Source: Chalara sp. BL73 (lineage: Eukaryota > Ascomycota > Leotiomycetes > Helotiales). From it: a stretch of DNA of 64,000 nt. The position numbers and the translations under genes were made by a program. The notes beneath the pieces are model-generated. The model was not told the origin of the DNA. It did no database searches and saw nothing but the letters and a program-made list of their open reading frames with translations. Shown here piece after piece: positions 11,883 through 23,620 of this stretch. Location: contig CAKJVC010000061.1 in the NCBI GenBank assembly GCA_918026815.1, forward strand, positions 372,001-436,000, written 5' to 3'. Numbering within the stretch: position 1 is the stretch's first letter; every line of letters starts with the position of its first letter.

Positions 11883-12263
11883 ATGCCTCCCCACCTCCAT
11901 CCCCGGAGTCGATTTACCTCCTCATTATTCGCAACTACGCTGTTTGCCAGTTTCTTTGTCGTGGCTCTGCCACACGCTCTGCCATGTCCCGCGCCTAGAA
12001 TGGTGCGTGCTGATGGAGAGATGCCTGATGGAACACCAAGGAAAAGAAGGAGGCGGATGTGTGTAGAGAAGCAGGGAGAGGTCGATCAGTCGTTGAGCGG
12101 AGCGCCGCAGGTTGAGGAGAGTAGCGGTGGGGTTTCGCTGTCACCGTCCAGTCCATCGATGCCAAAACGAGAATGCCCTGTTCCGAAACCTGGCGGGATT
12201 GTGGGAGAGATATTTGGCTTCAGACCTTCGAAGAATGATAACACGAACCCGAAGCCGCCGTGA
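11883..12263 (+). CDS. Small conserved-looking fungal membrane protein (126 residues)
   Basis: Single exon. The N-terminus (MPPHLHPRSR) is basic and followed by one hydrophobic segment at about residues 14-32 ending near ALPHALPCPAPR. Next come a very basic patch (RKRRRR) and a short C-terminal motif, CPVPKPGGIVGEIFGF. This arrangement, a signal-anchor-like start plus a CPVPKPGG tail, looks familiar to me from uncharacterised short ascomycete proteins, but I cannot name a function. The start segment could be a signal anchor or a mitochondrial inner-membrane anchor. It is divergent from PPG1. The only alternative is chance, which the good start context and membrane/motif layout make unlikely. 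Confidence 0.6.
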   Translation: MPPHLHPRSRFTSSLFATTLFASFFVVALPHALPCPAPRMVRADGEMPDGTPRKRRRRMCVEKQGEVDQSLSGAPQVEESSGGVSLSPSSPSMPKRECPVPKPGGIVGEIFGFRPSKNDNTNPKPP

Positions 12264-12497
12264 CATGATAGGGGTGGCCCAAAGAGAGCTGTTTATATTG
12301 TCACATCTAGTTGTACACTATATTTATGTTTATCTATGGATAATATCTTGGCTTCATGATGGATTTCTCATTGTGTTACTTCCCACAATTCAGGACTGAG
12401 GCACAGAACTATAAACATCTGCATATAAAATCTGTAAGTAAATTCTCACCATCTAAGAACTTTACATTTAGCCGAGCATTCCGCTTCCTTCAAGCGC

Positions 12498-15400
12498 CTA
12501 ATATATTGTGATCCTCCTCCCATGTGTCTTACTCCAGAATGTCTGGACAGGTTCCTCATTCGGCGGGCCAGCCACTACTTGCAATTGTGCATCCCAGTCA
12601 CCTGCGTCATACAAAGCAGTGGCACTTATTATATTCCAATTCGAATCCTCTGTATCCTCTTCGCTTAGCTGGTACTTTTTATATTCATCCACGAAGAGGG
12701 CATCGAAGTTTTCGTAATTTCTGTGCACAGCATAAAGGGCCTTGTAAAAATACGTGATGGTAGATCTGGAATTATTTTCTATCCAGTGTGCCCATGCCCG
12801 ATTGGCAAGGCCTCTATGCAGCTCAGGAACGAGTTTCCTCCTATGTGCTGCCAGCCGAGTTTCTCTCAGTACACCGTCTTTGCCTGGGACCATTGCTAGA
12901 ATCGGCTTGAGTGCATCCCACATTGTGTATTCCCAGCCTCGGTAGTCGTCATGCCTTACTAACAATGACCGTTCTCCCGTTTGCGTACGCCAAAAATTAG
13001 ATTCTAAGTCACGCTCCCGTAACATGTGTTTGTCTTCTCGAAGGCCCCAGTAAGCAGAGAATCCGAGAGTCTGTGTCAAGGCGGATAATCCTGGACCAGA
13101 TTTCGTTGTATTACTCGGAGTAGGAGGGGTTACAGTGCTGACATCAGTTTGCCTAGGCTTTTTCGGCGCTTGTGTTGGACCAACTGGAGGGGGTCTCTGA
13201 GGCGTGCTGGGTCGGTATTTATCTCCCAATCGTAATACGGTAGGCTCCTTTGCATCTTCCTGTTGCTTTATAGGCGGCATCTCCTGGACTTTTGCTTTAA
13301 ATGCTCGTCGATTTGTCTGCAGATCATTTCTATCATTTGGCAATTGTTGCATAGGCTGCGTGTCTTGCTGGCTGTTTGATAGTCCTGGGTCTCCATGTTC
13401 ATCCTGTGGCCGCTTTATGAAATATAAAGCCTGTGTGTCTCTCGCTGCCTTGGCCACTTCTTCTTTCTTGCGGCTAGCCGCATTCTCTCCCCGTCTCTGT
13501 TCCCATCTCTTGGCTGCCTGCTCTCTACCTTCTCTAGCTCGCCTATCAACGTCGGCTCTCAACTGTGCTATCTCACCTGGACTTTGGCGAGGAGAAATCT
13601 CTGGAAGGCCACGACCAGCCCTGACAGTGTTTAGCGTCCTTCTTAATATCTCTTGCTCGTGAAATAATGCTTCCTCTTGTACTCGGAAGTCAGCATCATT
13701 CATACTAGGGTTATTAGCTCTCCTCGCCGCCACCACTGCATCTTCCAGCATTCTTTGCCGCTTGCTGGAGATTGCCTGCTTCTGGTCATCATTTTCCTTG
13801 TCAATGGCTTGTCTTTTCCTCTTTTGCTCAACCAAGCGCCTTGCCTTGATATCCTTGAGAGTGTCGTCAAACCTAATTTTCATTATTGCTGGGGCGCTTT
13901 GCTTCCCTAATATATGTTTCGCAGCATTAGCTCGAGATGCCCTCTTCCAAGCTTCCTCTTGCTCATATTTGTTGCGGTCCGCTTCTGCTTCTCTTTGGCA
14001 ACGTAAGTCAGTCTGCTTCTGCTTAGCCAATTCGAATTCCCTAGGAGTTACCCCAGTTAAATCATCATTAGGAAGAGGGTTGCTACCAGGCCAGAAGTTG
14101 CTTAGTAAAGGAGGATGCAAGCGACATCGTTTGCCCATGCTCCCGATTCGTCCTTTTTGGTAATTTCTATGTTGTAGAATCAAGGCTTGCAACTCTTCAT
14201 CTTCTGTAGTGATATGCTTTGGCTCAGATGCGTAACTAGGTGGGGGCATCTTCGATCGGCCTTCACAACATTCAGTCAGTTCTTGTAAGAGTATGAGGCT
14301 AAGACTTACTAAGAGGGTATGGATTACCCTTCTTCCAACAGGCCCACTCTTCGTCATCTTCAAGGTCATTACCTGTTTTCTCCCTCTCGATCCTGTCCTT
14401 GAATTTTGACTCCCAAACTTGACCTGCGTTCATGCCGAGATACTTGCAATCTTCAGGCAAGCGCAAGGTCCGCCACCTCTCAGCTTCATCTGTTAGTCCC
14501 TTCTCCCCACCCCAATGTCTACCCTGCACCCCCCACCAGAAAGAAACCTGGCCTCCTGGAGTTTCAATCACAGCGAAGTCTGGCAATGGTCCTGCCACAC
14601 TTCCCTTCTTGACTTCTATTCCATTGACTAACAGGGTGCCGCCATGAAGATTGGCTACAAAGTATCTCGTGTCCCAATTCTCATCACTAGTATATTCCTC
14701 TTTCCAGATTGCCTCGTCTATCTGGATAAGATCAGGTGTGTAGCCTAAGTCTTCTAGTGGATGCACACGAGGAGGATTGTCCCGTTTGAGCCTCTGCTCA
14801 TCAGTCACCCACCATGGATCTGCCTTTTCTGAATCGGTCGATTGCATAATATTAAGGTTCTCTGGTTCATCTAGGTTGATCTCACCATGCCTGAGAAGTG
14901 GGGCGTGAGCTTTTGGATTGGCATGAACTACTTTAACTCTCCGGATGTCAAGCGGAAAGAGATCCCCATTCTTCCATAGTCGATCACCCATGCGGTCTGC
15001 GTACATCTGCTTCACTTCAACGGACCTCTGGTCAGTAGGCGCCGGTTCCGGCTCAAGTGGTTTTGTTGGTATGTTGAATATTGTGCCTGTCACCCCATCC
15101 CAAACTTTTTTTTTGAGAAAAGCCCCCATCGGCGTGCGAATGTTCTGAATTAGTGGTCTTAAAACCTATAACTGAATCAGCCTGAACAAATCTTCGTTTA
15201 GCATTAAGGCACTCACAGGATAGGGGCTTCTTTCACAGTCCACGCCACCTTTTTGCATAAGGTCGGTGACTTCACGAAAATCGTCATCTAGACCAATGTT
15301 CAATGTTTTTTCTCCGACACGTCTTGGTGCCCATACAGTATTCTGTAGTGCGTCAATCCATTCTCCTCCTCTTTCCAGATGATGGTGATCATCATCTTCT

Positions 15401-15999
15401 TCACGGGGCTCCTTATACTCCTTCCAGCTCTTCAAAGCCCCAAATCCACCTTCAATAGGACCGAGTCCGTCTTCTTCTTCCTTGCCAGTTTCAGCTTCTG
15501 TTTTGGGGGGAGATTTTAGGAAGGCCCATTCTTCGGAGTCATCACCAGACTGCCTTTGCGCCTTTCTTGCATACCGCTGACTATTATGCCGATCCTTGCG
15601 ATCCTGTATGGCCGCCCATTCTTTACAAACCCAATCTGGATTCACTCGTCCCTCAATATAATGATTATTCCATAAATCCCATGCTCGTTTCCAGCTCTCC
15701 CATACCTCCTTTCCATTACCACCATAATCACCGGCAATCGGTTTGGGAGATTTCTGTCCTCCGAGAAGCTCCCTCCGCAAATTAAATACTCTCGCGGGCG
15801 TAATACCATCAGCTACTGGTGATGGGATTGTGGTTTCCGGAATGGTTATAACATGAACTTTGCCATCAGGGGAGCGCTTTTTCAAAATAGCTGGAGCTTC
15901 ATGAAATGGCGAAAAATCGTAGAGTAGCCCTACATTTGTTGGTCGTGAATTCAACTCTGTGATGTCTATGAGCGACACTTGCGGAGCATCATTAACCAT
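12498..15999 (-). CDS. Large three-exon protein of unknown function (1126 residues)
   Basis: Three long exons (15217-15999, 14310-15144, 12498-14260) join in frame across a 72-nt intron (15145-15216, GTGAGT..CAG) and a 49-nt intron (14261-14309, GTAAGT..CTGAC..AAG). I recognise no domain. The N-terminal third is acidic and Trp-rich (EVWESWKRAWDLWNNHY; GDDSEEWAFLKSPPK). The second exon contains a possible small beta fold (TRYFVANLHGGTLLVNGIEV) and a repeat-like DDEEWACWKKGNPYP. Residues from about 560 to 900 are highly charged, Lys/Arg/Glu/Gln-rich and probably helical. The C-terminal 190 residues are again globular, with many aromatic residues. No signal peptide or membrane segment; cytosolic or nuclear. 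Start is uncertain: a frame beginning at 16311 could splice (16028-16234 as a 207-nt intron) into this one, upstream of the ATG at 15999. Confidence 0.72.
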
Positions 16000-16311
16000 G
16001 ATTGCAAACTCATAGAGGAACCGGAGACTTTAGGACGCTTTAGATGAAAGCACAATCGCAGAGATTTCGAGTCCAGTAGAAAAATGTGAGATTGAGGACG
16101 CAATAAGACGATGCTTAAAGAGAATGCAATACAACAAAAAGGATATATTTTGGTTACTCCAATACAATGAGTGAGGAATGCGAAAAGTCTGCAAGAGGCA
16201 TGGCTCTGATTTTCTTTGTTGCACGCAAACATACGCACAAAATAAAGACAGCTTCTTATTGTTGTACGATGCATCGGGATTGAACCACGAACGGAATTGT
16301 CTTTGTGCCAC

Positions 16312-16807
16312 TTCCTAAAAAAGTCACGTTAATTTGATGCCCGTTTTGTCGCGATTAGTCTTAGCGGGGAATGTACCACACGACATCAGATAGCTAGACG
16401 TCTAATCCTCTAGAAGAAGCACATGATTGACCAAGAAATTAGGTCATGGCCATTATATTACCAGATAGTGTATCAGTATATTGATCTATAACACTGAAGA
16501 TGCGTTGATAGCTCACATCACATGCAATCAAGCCTGGTGAACATCCCAAGCTCCACAATTATAGTATCTGAGTCTTGGCTGGTTATTGTAGATATGAGAT
16601 CTGATGTAAGCTGGCAGCTGTTGGATTTCGGTATTAAGCCATCATTTTTGTTACTCTTGCTTTGCTCAGTAACGGCGAATCTGGCGGTGCAGAACATGTC
16701 TCCCAAGTTGTGGAGATGGTTGAGAATAGCTACAGGCCGGAGAATTAGATTATTTCATGCCTGACTCTAAAACCCAGGCACTGTTAGTAAATAGATGTCT
16801 TGCAATA
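16312..16807. other. Intergenic region upstream of the large hypothetical gene
   Basis: Probably carries the promoter of the large minus-strand gene. I see no coding signal or named site. It borders a degraded region that continues to about 19.4 kb. Confidence 0.45.
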
Positions 16808-17170
16808 CTAAAGTTGTTTCGCTAGCAGACATTGTAGCCTTTGGCCAAGGATGCCAGTGTTCTTAGGCAAATTTTGAATGAGCGTATGGTTGATCGAGAT
16901 TGGCTGTAAGCAGAAGTCTACGGCAGCTTTTGCAATACCATTCCGAGCCAAAAGTTCTCTGAGGTGCCCGCTCTCTTCTACGACCTTCCGCGCTGCGATT
17001 TGTGGCTCTGGAGAAGCGGAGACTCCTTGAAACTTGCGTCGTCGAAGTTTGGCAAGGATCTCTTCCAAGTGCTCTTTACGCCTCAGACGAGAACACATCT
17101 GGTTTTCTCTTACGCCTAAAATGTCGGGTTTGTCTCGTGTGATTCTCAAATATACAGGCTTGGCTAAACT
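16808..17170 (-). pseudogene. Decayed bZIP transcription factor fragment
   Basis: The minus frame 16808-17149 reads KPDILGVRENQ followed by LRRKEHLEEILAKLRRR, then AARKVVEESGHLRELLARNGI. This is the layout of a class of fungal bZIP-like factors: a basic region with RENQRRSR-type core, a heptad zipper, and a conserved AARKVVEENxxLRxLL segment. Here the basic core is damaged (MC in place of two Arg), no ATG opens the frame (the first codon available is TTG) and a TAG lies a few codons upstream. The C-terminus is short. I read it as a non-functional relic, not as a small expressed gene. It sits next to the broken MFS transporter, and both may come from one lost cluster. Confidence 0.55.
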
Positions 17171-17675
17171 CTAGCTGTTCTGACAGACTACATAGTCGAT
17201 TATGCACTAGTAAGCCCGCCTCAGCTTAGTTAGCTTCGTCGACCTAACTACCACATGATCGGAAATATCTCCGGGGACATATTCACTAGATTTCGCGTGT
17301 TTCTGAGTATTTTGTCACGTTTTTTTCTCAGCCCAATTCACACAGATAGCATAGATGAGTCGAATTGATTTGCAGTTTCCCCAGTTCTATGGTCCCTAAC
17401 AACAAACAATTCTTGTTGGCGCTGCACGCCAACGCTGTTTGTAGCTTTTTTTCCATATCGAAAAATTCCGACTATATTTTTTTCGTTGCCCCGGAGTAAC
17501 TGGCACAATATCTTTAAGTATGATGCATCGCCTATGTGCAAGTTCCGTCGTTTTTGTCTCCTAACATTATTATCAGGATAGGCACACTTAAGATGAGGGC
17601 TCCCTTGTGAGCATATAGTGATATCGATCTCTTTCAACGACTTCTCCGATACAGCCAAGCGAACCTAGCTCAGGA
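17171..17675. other. Intergenic region between two pseudogenes
   Basis: AT-rich, with several T-runs (17312-17330, 17447-17482). No coding similarity found. Confidence 0.4.
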
Positions 17676-19400
17676 TTGAAACATCATAAGTCCAAGGCAT
17701 CGCGCCAAACATCTCCAAGTTGGAGTTTACATAGAGCGCTGTCTGGTCATTATCTAGATGACAGCTCAATCAATTTTCCGCATGAAAAGAGCCACTCCTT
17801 ATATCATCAGGAATCTAGGTTAAGCTGTGATAGAAATCCTAAGAATGCGGGACTCTCTGCCCGAGCCAGTATTGGTCACGAGAAAGGATCTATCGAGAAC
17901 GAGTTTCCGGAAGTTGATGAGATCGAGCATATCAGGGGTATTGAGAAGGACATCGAGATAGAGAGAGCTCAACCCTCAAAGAGTTCAAAACGTAGCAGGG
18001 ATCCAAATTTTGTCACCTGGCCTACTACAGATGATCCAGATAACCCCAAGAACTAGCCATTCGGCAAGAAATGGGCCGCGACCATTACTGGTAGGTCTGC
18101 CCAAAACATGATCACTTCCTTAAATAGGCTAAGATCAATATCTAGTTTCTCTTTTCACATTGATATCTCCAACATCAAGCTCCATGGTAGCGCCATCATT
18201 AAATGAGATGGCCATTGACTTCCACATCTCAGATTCAGTTGTACAATCTATGACATTGTCAATCTCCCTTCTCACATATGCTATAGGATCGCTTACATGG
18301 GGCCCATTATCTGAGATATATGGCAGAGTTATTGTCCTGCAATCGAGAAATCTATTATATTTGGGTTTTAACCGCGCTTGTGGATTCGCTCACCCAAAAC
18401 TCAAATGATCATCTTTCGATTTTTCTCTGGATTTGGCGGCAGGGCGATGAGTGACCTTTTTGTTGCTGATCAGCAAGGCAAAGCGATCAGTATATATAGT
18501 CTCATGCCTCAGCTTGGGCCAACCGTTAGACCAGTTGCTGGTGCTTCCGTCATAGAGCACACGCCGCGGCGCTGGATATTCTATGATACGACCATCGGTA
18601 ATGCTGTGATTCAGTTGCTGGGCTTTTGTTTCTTGAAGGAAATATATGCTCCTGTTATTCTGAGCTGCAAATGGAAAGGCTCAAAGAAATTGGGAACACA
18701 GCATTATATACAAAATTGGGCCATCCTGACAGAACTCTAGCCACAACTCTCAAAATAGCGCTCTACTCGCCCTTTCAAGCCCCTTGGAACGCAAATTATT
18801 ATATAAGTTCTTGCAACATATTTGGCCTATCTATATGGTCTCATGTATTTGGTTCTCTCGACATTCCCCCGGCTCTGGGAAGAACGATATCACGAGTCTG
18901 TTGTTATAGCTGATCTCAATTATATCTCTTTTGGCATAGAATTTTTTATTAGGTCGCGGATAGTCGCCCCTCTTCAAGATCGATTTTATCCTGCCCTCAA
19001 AACACGGAACGATGGCGTCGTCGTTCCAGGATATCGTGTACCACTTATGGATTCGGCAGCACTCCTCGTTCCAATTGGGCTTTTTTGCTACGCCTGGTCA
19101 GCACAGGCACACAGGCACTAGATAATACCGAATTCAGGGGTTGTCATCTATACGGCTGGTACTATCATTGGACGCCAGTGCATGCAAACGTACATCGTGG
19201 ACACTTAAAAACGTATGCTGTAAGCGCCATTGGGGCGGTCACGATACTTCGCAGTTTGTGCCTTTGGATTCCATCTCTGAGCCTTATATGTATAATGCTC
19301 TAGACTATGGTTGGGGAAACTCACTTCTTGCATTCATCGCAATAGGCGTAGGTTGGCAGCTCCAATCTTGCTGTGAGAAGATGGAGCACGATTAAGGAAG
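17676..19400 (+). pseudogene. Broken DHA1-type MFS transporter
   Basis: Pieces of a typical fungal multidrug-type MFS protein lie in order but in changing frames. First comes the cytosolic start DPNFVTWPTTDDPDNPKN (to 18056), where the expected Trp codon TGG reads TAG. Next is the first helix region ISPTSSSMVAPSLNEMA and LLTYAIGSLTWGPLSEIYGR (18140-18350). Then follows a frame change into MIIFRFFSGFGGRAMSDLF and a PRRWIF motif (18405-18580), and another into YGLMYLVLSTFPRLWEERY and the later helices (18830-19120). Further stops follow. The TGG-to-TAG change fits repeat-induced point mutation or simple decay, but one change is not proof. The protein would have been a proton-coupled exporter; no full-length product is possible. 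Confidence 0.82.
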
Positions 19401-20374
19401 AAAAGTACATTCGCTGCCGGAAAAATTTGCTCAAATTTATTGGCAGGCACTTTCGAATATATTATGAGTTTAGCTCCCCTTGTCACAAAAATATGGTTTT
19501 GATCCGGAGGTAATGATGGCAGCATTACATTTCTTATAGAGGCATTTCTAGCGTCAGCGTCTATTTGCTTGTGTAACATTAGCATATAAACTTTGTTGGA
19601 AGACATTTGTATTAGTATCTCTGAGAAGGCAAAGGGATTCCTGGCTTAACTATCCTTTGGAGAAGTAAGAACTTGATAACTTTCGCCTTGTGTTCAGGGC
19701 AAGCTTAGGGAAGGAAAATTACATTGCACATTGCTTCAGCCGCTGAAAATGTGACGGTTCAGATAATACCAGGGGTGTAGGTTGTGGCATTAAATAAAGG
19801 AATCTGCATTGGAGATCCATGGTCGTTGGTCGTTGTGGACTGCATAAAGGTTGATACTTGAAGGCACGTGTAAGGCAACTGACACTCCAACAGAAACACC
19901 AAGCCCCCAAGAAAAAAGCAATACGGCTTCCACCAGATAAAGACCACCCTTGTATGTCCAATCAGGTATACCTTCATCAATCCTTATCAGTAAATATCTG
20001 AGCAAAAACGCCATTCGAGTATTAAGGGTGCCCTCATTGGGGCTGGCATTTGGTTGCTTTGCTTTCTTTTGACATCACCAGGCCCTATTGGCATGAGGAT
20101 TTTGTCAGCAACCCAAGCTAACTGATAACCCACTTTGGGGAAGCGATTGCCCATGATCTTGACTACAGAGGCTTTTCCTACATCGCGAAGAACGGTTTAT
20201 ACGACAAAAACTAGCACCGGAGAGTCTGATACAGTGCAAGCCTATCTTGTAACCCCGCAGCGCCAACAATTAAACCGGTTTTTTGATATGACCTGTACAC
20301 CTTTCTAAACGTTAGCAGACAACCCCATATCTGGCATATGGTCACACTCTCTGTCAATCAACACTGTCCAATCT
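19401..20374. other. Intergenic region upstream of the nirA-like regulator
   Basis: Contains overlapping minus-strand frames at 19719-20014 with hydrophobic stretches that might be another relic of a membrane protein, but I cannot name a family. The 3' part must contain the promoter of the plus-strand regulator. No specific site assigned. Confidence 0.4.
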
Positions 20375-23234
20375 ATGGCAGAAGTTAAACATGCAGATCA
20401 GATGCTGAAGCAAAGCGGAGGAGTGGATGAGATCGCGACGAATGAAGGAAGCGGGGTCGTCCCGAAACAAAAGAAACCGCGCAGCAGCAGAGACGCAGCT
20501 TCAATCAAACGACGATGCGTTAGTACAGCTTGTATTGCCTGCCGGCGCAGGAAATCAAAGTGTGATGGCAATACGCCTAGTTGCGCCGCCTGTTCGAGCG
20601 TCTATGGAACAGGTAAAAATGGCCCCATTCGGAGAAATATGCACGTAGAGGCTAACATGAATTCTGATAGAATGTGTATACGACCCGAACAGTGATCATA
20701 GACGAAAAGGTGTGTACAAGGAGAAGGTCGATAGTCTGAAGACAAAAGCCTCGACGCTACAGACCTTGATCCAAGCGATTTTGAATGCAGCGGAGGACGA
20801 TGTACCAGCACTAATACGGCAAATTCGCACCTGCGAAAGCCTAGACGATGTCGCAGACAGCATCATTAGACATGAGCAAGGGTTGGAAGAGGAAGAAGAG
20901 GACTACGAGGACACTGCCTACACGACCTCTAGCCTGCCCACTTTCGAGACTGAACTGTCTGGCAAGATGGGAGAATTAAGGCTAGAGAATGGCTCCGTTC
21001 GATTTTTAGGAGGAACTTCAAACCTCATATATTTGGATCCTACGGATGGAGACGAATACGCGACCGGAACAGACACATATACTCAACAAGATGAGCCATT
21101 GACAAGCTGGACAAATGTCACGGCTGATCGAGAGGTTGTTGTGCATTTGATCAACATGTACTTCACCTGGCATTATCCATATTTCACTACACTTTCTAAA
21201 AGCCTGTTTTATCGAGATTTCTTACTAGGGAAACCACCAAACCCTCCGAAAAGAACTATTTACTGTTCCTCCTTATTGGTGAATGCCATGTTGGCGTTAG
21301 GATGCCATTTTACCAATAGCCCAGCCGCATGTGCAGATCCAAATGATCCTAGCACCAAAGGAGACGCATTCTTTGCTGAAGCCAAAAGACTCATTGTTGA
21401 AAATGATGAGTACGAAAAGCCAAAACTCACCACTATCCAAGCACTATGCCTAATGTCTGTACGAGAAGCTGGATGTGGACGCGAAGCGAAGGGATGGGTG
21501 TATAGTGGGATGAGCTTCAGAATGGCGCAAGATATGGGTTTAAATCTGGATTCTGGAGGGATGACAAACAGTAAAGACGGTATGGATGAGGGGGAAATTG
21601 ATGCACGAAGGATTACCTTTTGGGGATGTTTCTTATTCGACAAATGTTGGTCTAATTATCTTGGAAGGTTACCGCAACTACCAGTCTCCAACATCACAGT
21701 TCCAAAATACGATGTTTTCCCAGATGAGGATGCATCGACTTGGTCACCGTACTCAGATAATGGCATTGGGCAAATGCATTCCCAACCATCGCGGACCAGG
21801 ACGGTTGCGTTGCAGCTTTCGAGCCTCTGTGAGATTAGCAGCGACTTGTTGACCTTTTTCTATCATCCACAGCATCTCGAGAAGTCAGTCGGTAGAGCGC
21901 AGGAATTGAAGAAGCTCAGTGAGCTACAGACCAGACTAGAGGCATGGCGCAATAATTTGCCTAAAGAGCTTGAGGCAAAAGAAGGTCAACTTCCTAATAT
22001 GCTTCTTGTTCAGTACGTAATACGCTATCACTACCATATCTGCTCTCGCTGACATGACTTTAGCATGTTCTTTCATTTACTTTACGTCCACCTCTTCCGA
22101 CCGTTCTTAAAGTATAATCCAACAACCTCACCCCTCCCGTCACATGTCTCACCCAAAAAAATATGTACCCAAGCTGCTTCCTCCATATCTAAGCTGATGC
22201 GCTTATATAAGCGCACCTACGGCCTACGTCAAATCCCAAATATTGCGGTCTATATTGTGCACTCAGCATGCACAATCCACCTTTTGAACTTGCCGGAGAA
22301 GACTGCAAAACGAGATATCATTCATGGGGCCAAGCATCTTGAGGAGATTGCCGAAGATTGGCTTTGTGCCCGACGCACGTTGAGCATTCTAAGTGTTCTG
22401 GCTAGAAAATGGAAGATCGAAATCCCAGAAGAGGCTTCGGCAGTTTTTACTCGCACGGATAGCAAATATGGGACATTCAGCACGGCTGACGTTCCTTCTC
22501 CCAAGTCTGACTTGATTGTCTCGACGCCTCCACAGGTAACAACAGTACCACGCATGCCACAGCATTCGCAACAAATTTCCGGTATGGCCAGGACTCAGAG
22601 CCAGCTGCAGCAGAGCCTGTACAGCTACATACCAGATATCAAAGCCTCTGATTTTGGAAATGCGACCAATCCAGGTCAAGGTCAAAACTCGCAAGCCTAC
22701 AACAGCAATAATAATTACACCCCGAACGCAGCTTCGCAACAGCTTAACACTTCCGGTTCCATGAACGTTCAGTACGATTCATTATTATCTTCCGTCCCCT
22801 ATCCACAGTATCCCTATAATACTCCATCTTCCAGATCGGTAGCGACACCTGGTAACGATCTCCCGCGTTCAGACTCCGACGCCTCAGGTGCCAACTTGAC
22901 ACGGCAAGTAAGCCCAAGCACAATGTTTGGTGGCGTCGATGCTCTAGTGGAAAGCCAGGATATGTGGCTTCGAGATCAGGCAAGTCTAGCAATGGGTTTT
23001 GACAATTGGATAGGTAATGGCTTTGATATAAATGGTAGTGGTACAATCAATGGGAACAGCAATGGTAACGGCAATGGCAACGGCAATGGCAACGGCAGTG
23101 TAAGTGGTGCTGGGACTGGGAACGGTAGCTCGCCAGAGCACGGGCCGGGATCTGGATATTACGTACCAGCCCCAGGGAACCGAAACCGGAACGGCGATAG
23201 ATATGATGACAACGATTGGACGACTTACAACTGA
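20375..23234 (+). CDS. Zn2Cys6 transcription factor of the NirA/NIT4 type
   Basis: Three exons (20375-20612, 20671-22012, 22064-23234) with 58- and 51-nt introns give 916 residues. The binuclear zinc cluster uses C53, C56, C63, C70, C73 and C81; the first intron interrupts it just before the last Cys, a common position in this family. The sequence after it (YDPNSDHRRKGVYKEK, then TLQTLIQAILNAAEDD) is characteristic of NirA/NIT4-like regulators. The fungal-specific middle homology region follows at about 180-500 (YFTWHYPYFTTLSKSLFYRDF; GREAKGWVYSGMSFRMAQDMGL). The C-terminus is long, disordered and Asn/Gln/Ser-rich, with an Asn-Gly repeat near residues 850-870. NirA itself activates nitrate assimilation genes; this may be a paralogue, since no nitrate genes lie near. 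It would act in the nucleus. Confidence 0.88.
23059..23097 (+). repeat. Asn-Gly coding microsatellite (AATGGC/AACGGC)
   Basis: Hexamer units AATGGC and AACGGC alternate inside the last exon of the nirA-like gene and encode Asn-Gly repeats in the disordered C-terminus. Hexamer steps keep the frame. Confidence 0.85.
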
Positions 23235-23620
23235 GATGCTATGATATGTCTGAAGGGGGCGTTAAACGGAACGGTCCTTTGATCAAGGTGTTAAAGGTAG
23301 ATATCGGACTGACGGAACATCTGGGAAACGAGCGAAGGAGTTCATATCATGGGTCTGGCTGACAAGTACATGCAGAGAGAGGCTCAAGTGTAGATATATT
23401 TCCTATTCATGGGCATAATCAAAAGCATAGTCTGTATTTCCAAACCCGAGTCCACGCATGCGCATGCTCACAAATTTTCTTTCGCCTTGCGGATCCAGGT
23501 CGCATGTGGATATCATAAATGGCTCATGCCATAACCTTGGTCCCATTCTGGTCTCCTAAAACTAAGTTGGGTTAGGTGAATCCAGCCTCAATGAATATCC
23601 CTAAACTAACATCATCCATC
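23235..23620. other. Convergent 3' intergenic region
   Basis: The nirA-like gene (plus) and the SRPBCC gene (minus) end here facing each other, so this stretch holds both 3' ends. No other feature seen. Confidence 0.5.

Noticed and set aside
13204..14163. Several plus-strand frames opposite the 1126-residue protein
   Set aside because: Leu/Cys/Ser-rich shadows of the charged minus-strand coding sequence.
16262..16310. tRNA-like B box (GGTTCAATCC, minus strand)
   Set aside because: No A box at the right distance, no cloverleaf and no terminator; it lies in a possible coding exon.
19719..20014. Hydrophobic minus-strand frames, maybe a relic membrane protein
   Set aside because: Three overlapping frames with no recognisable family signature.
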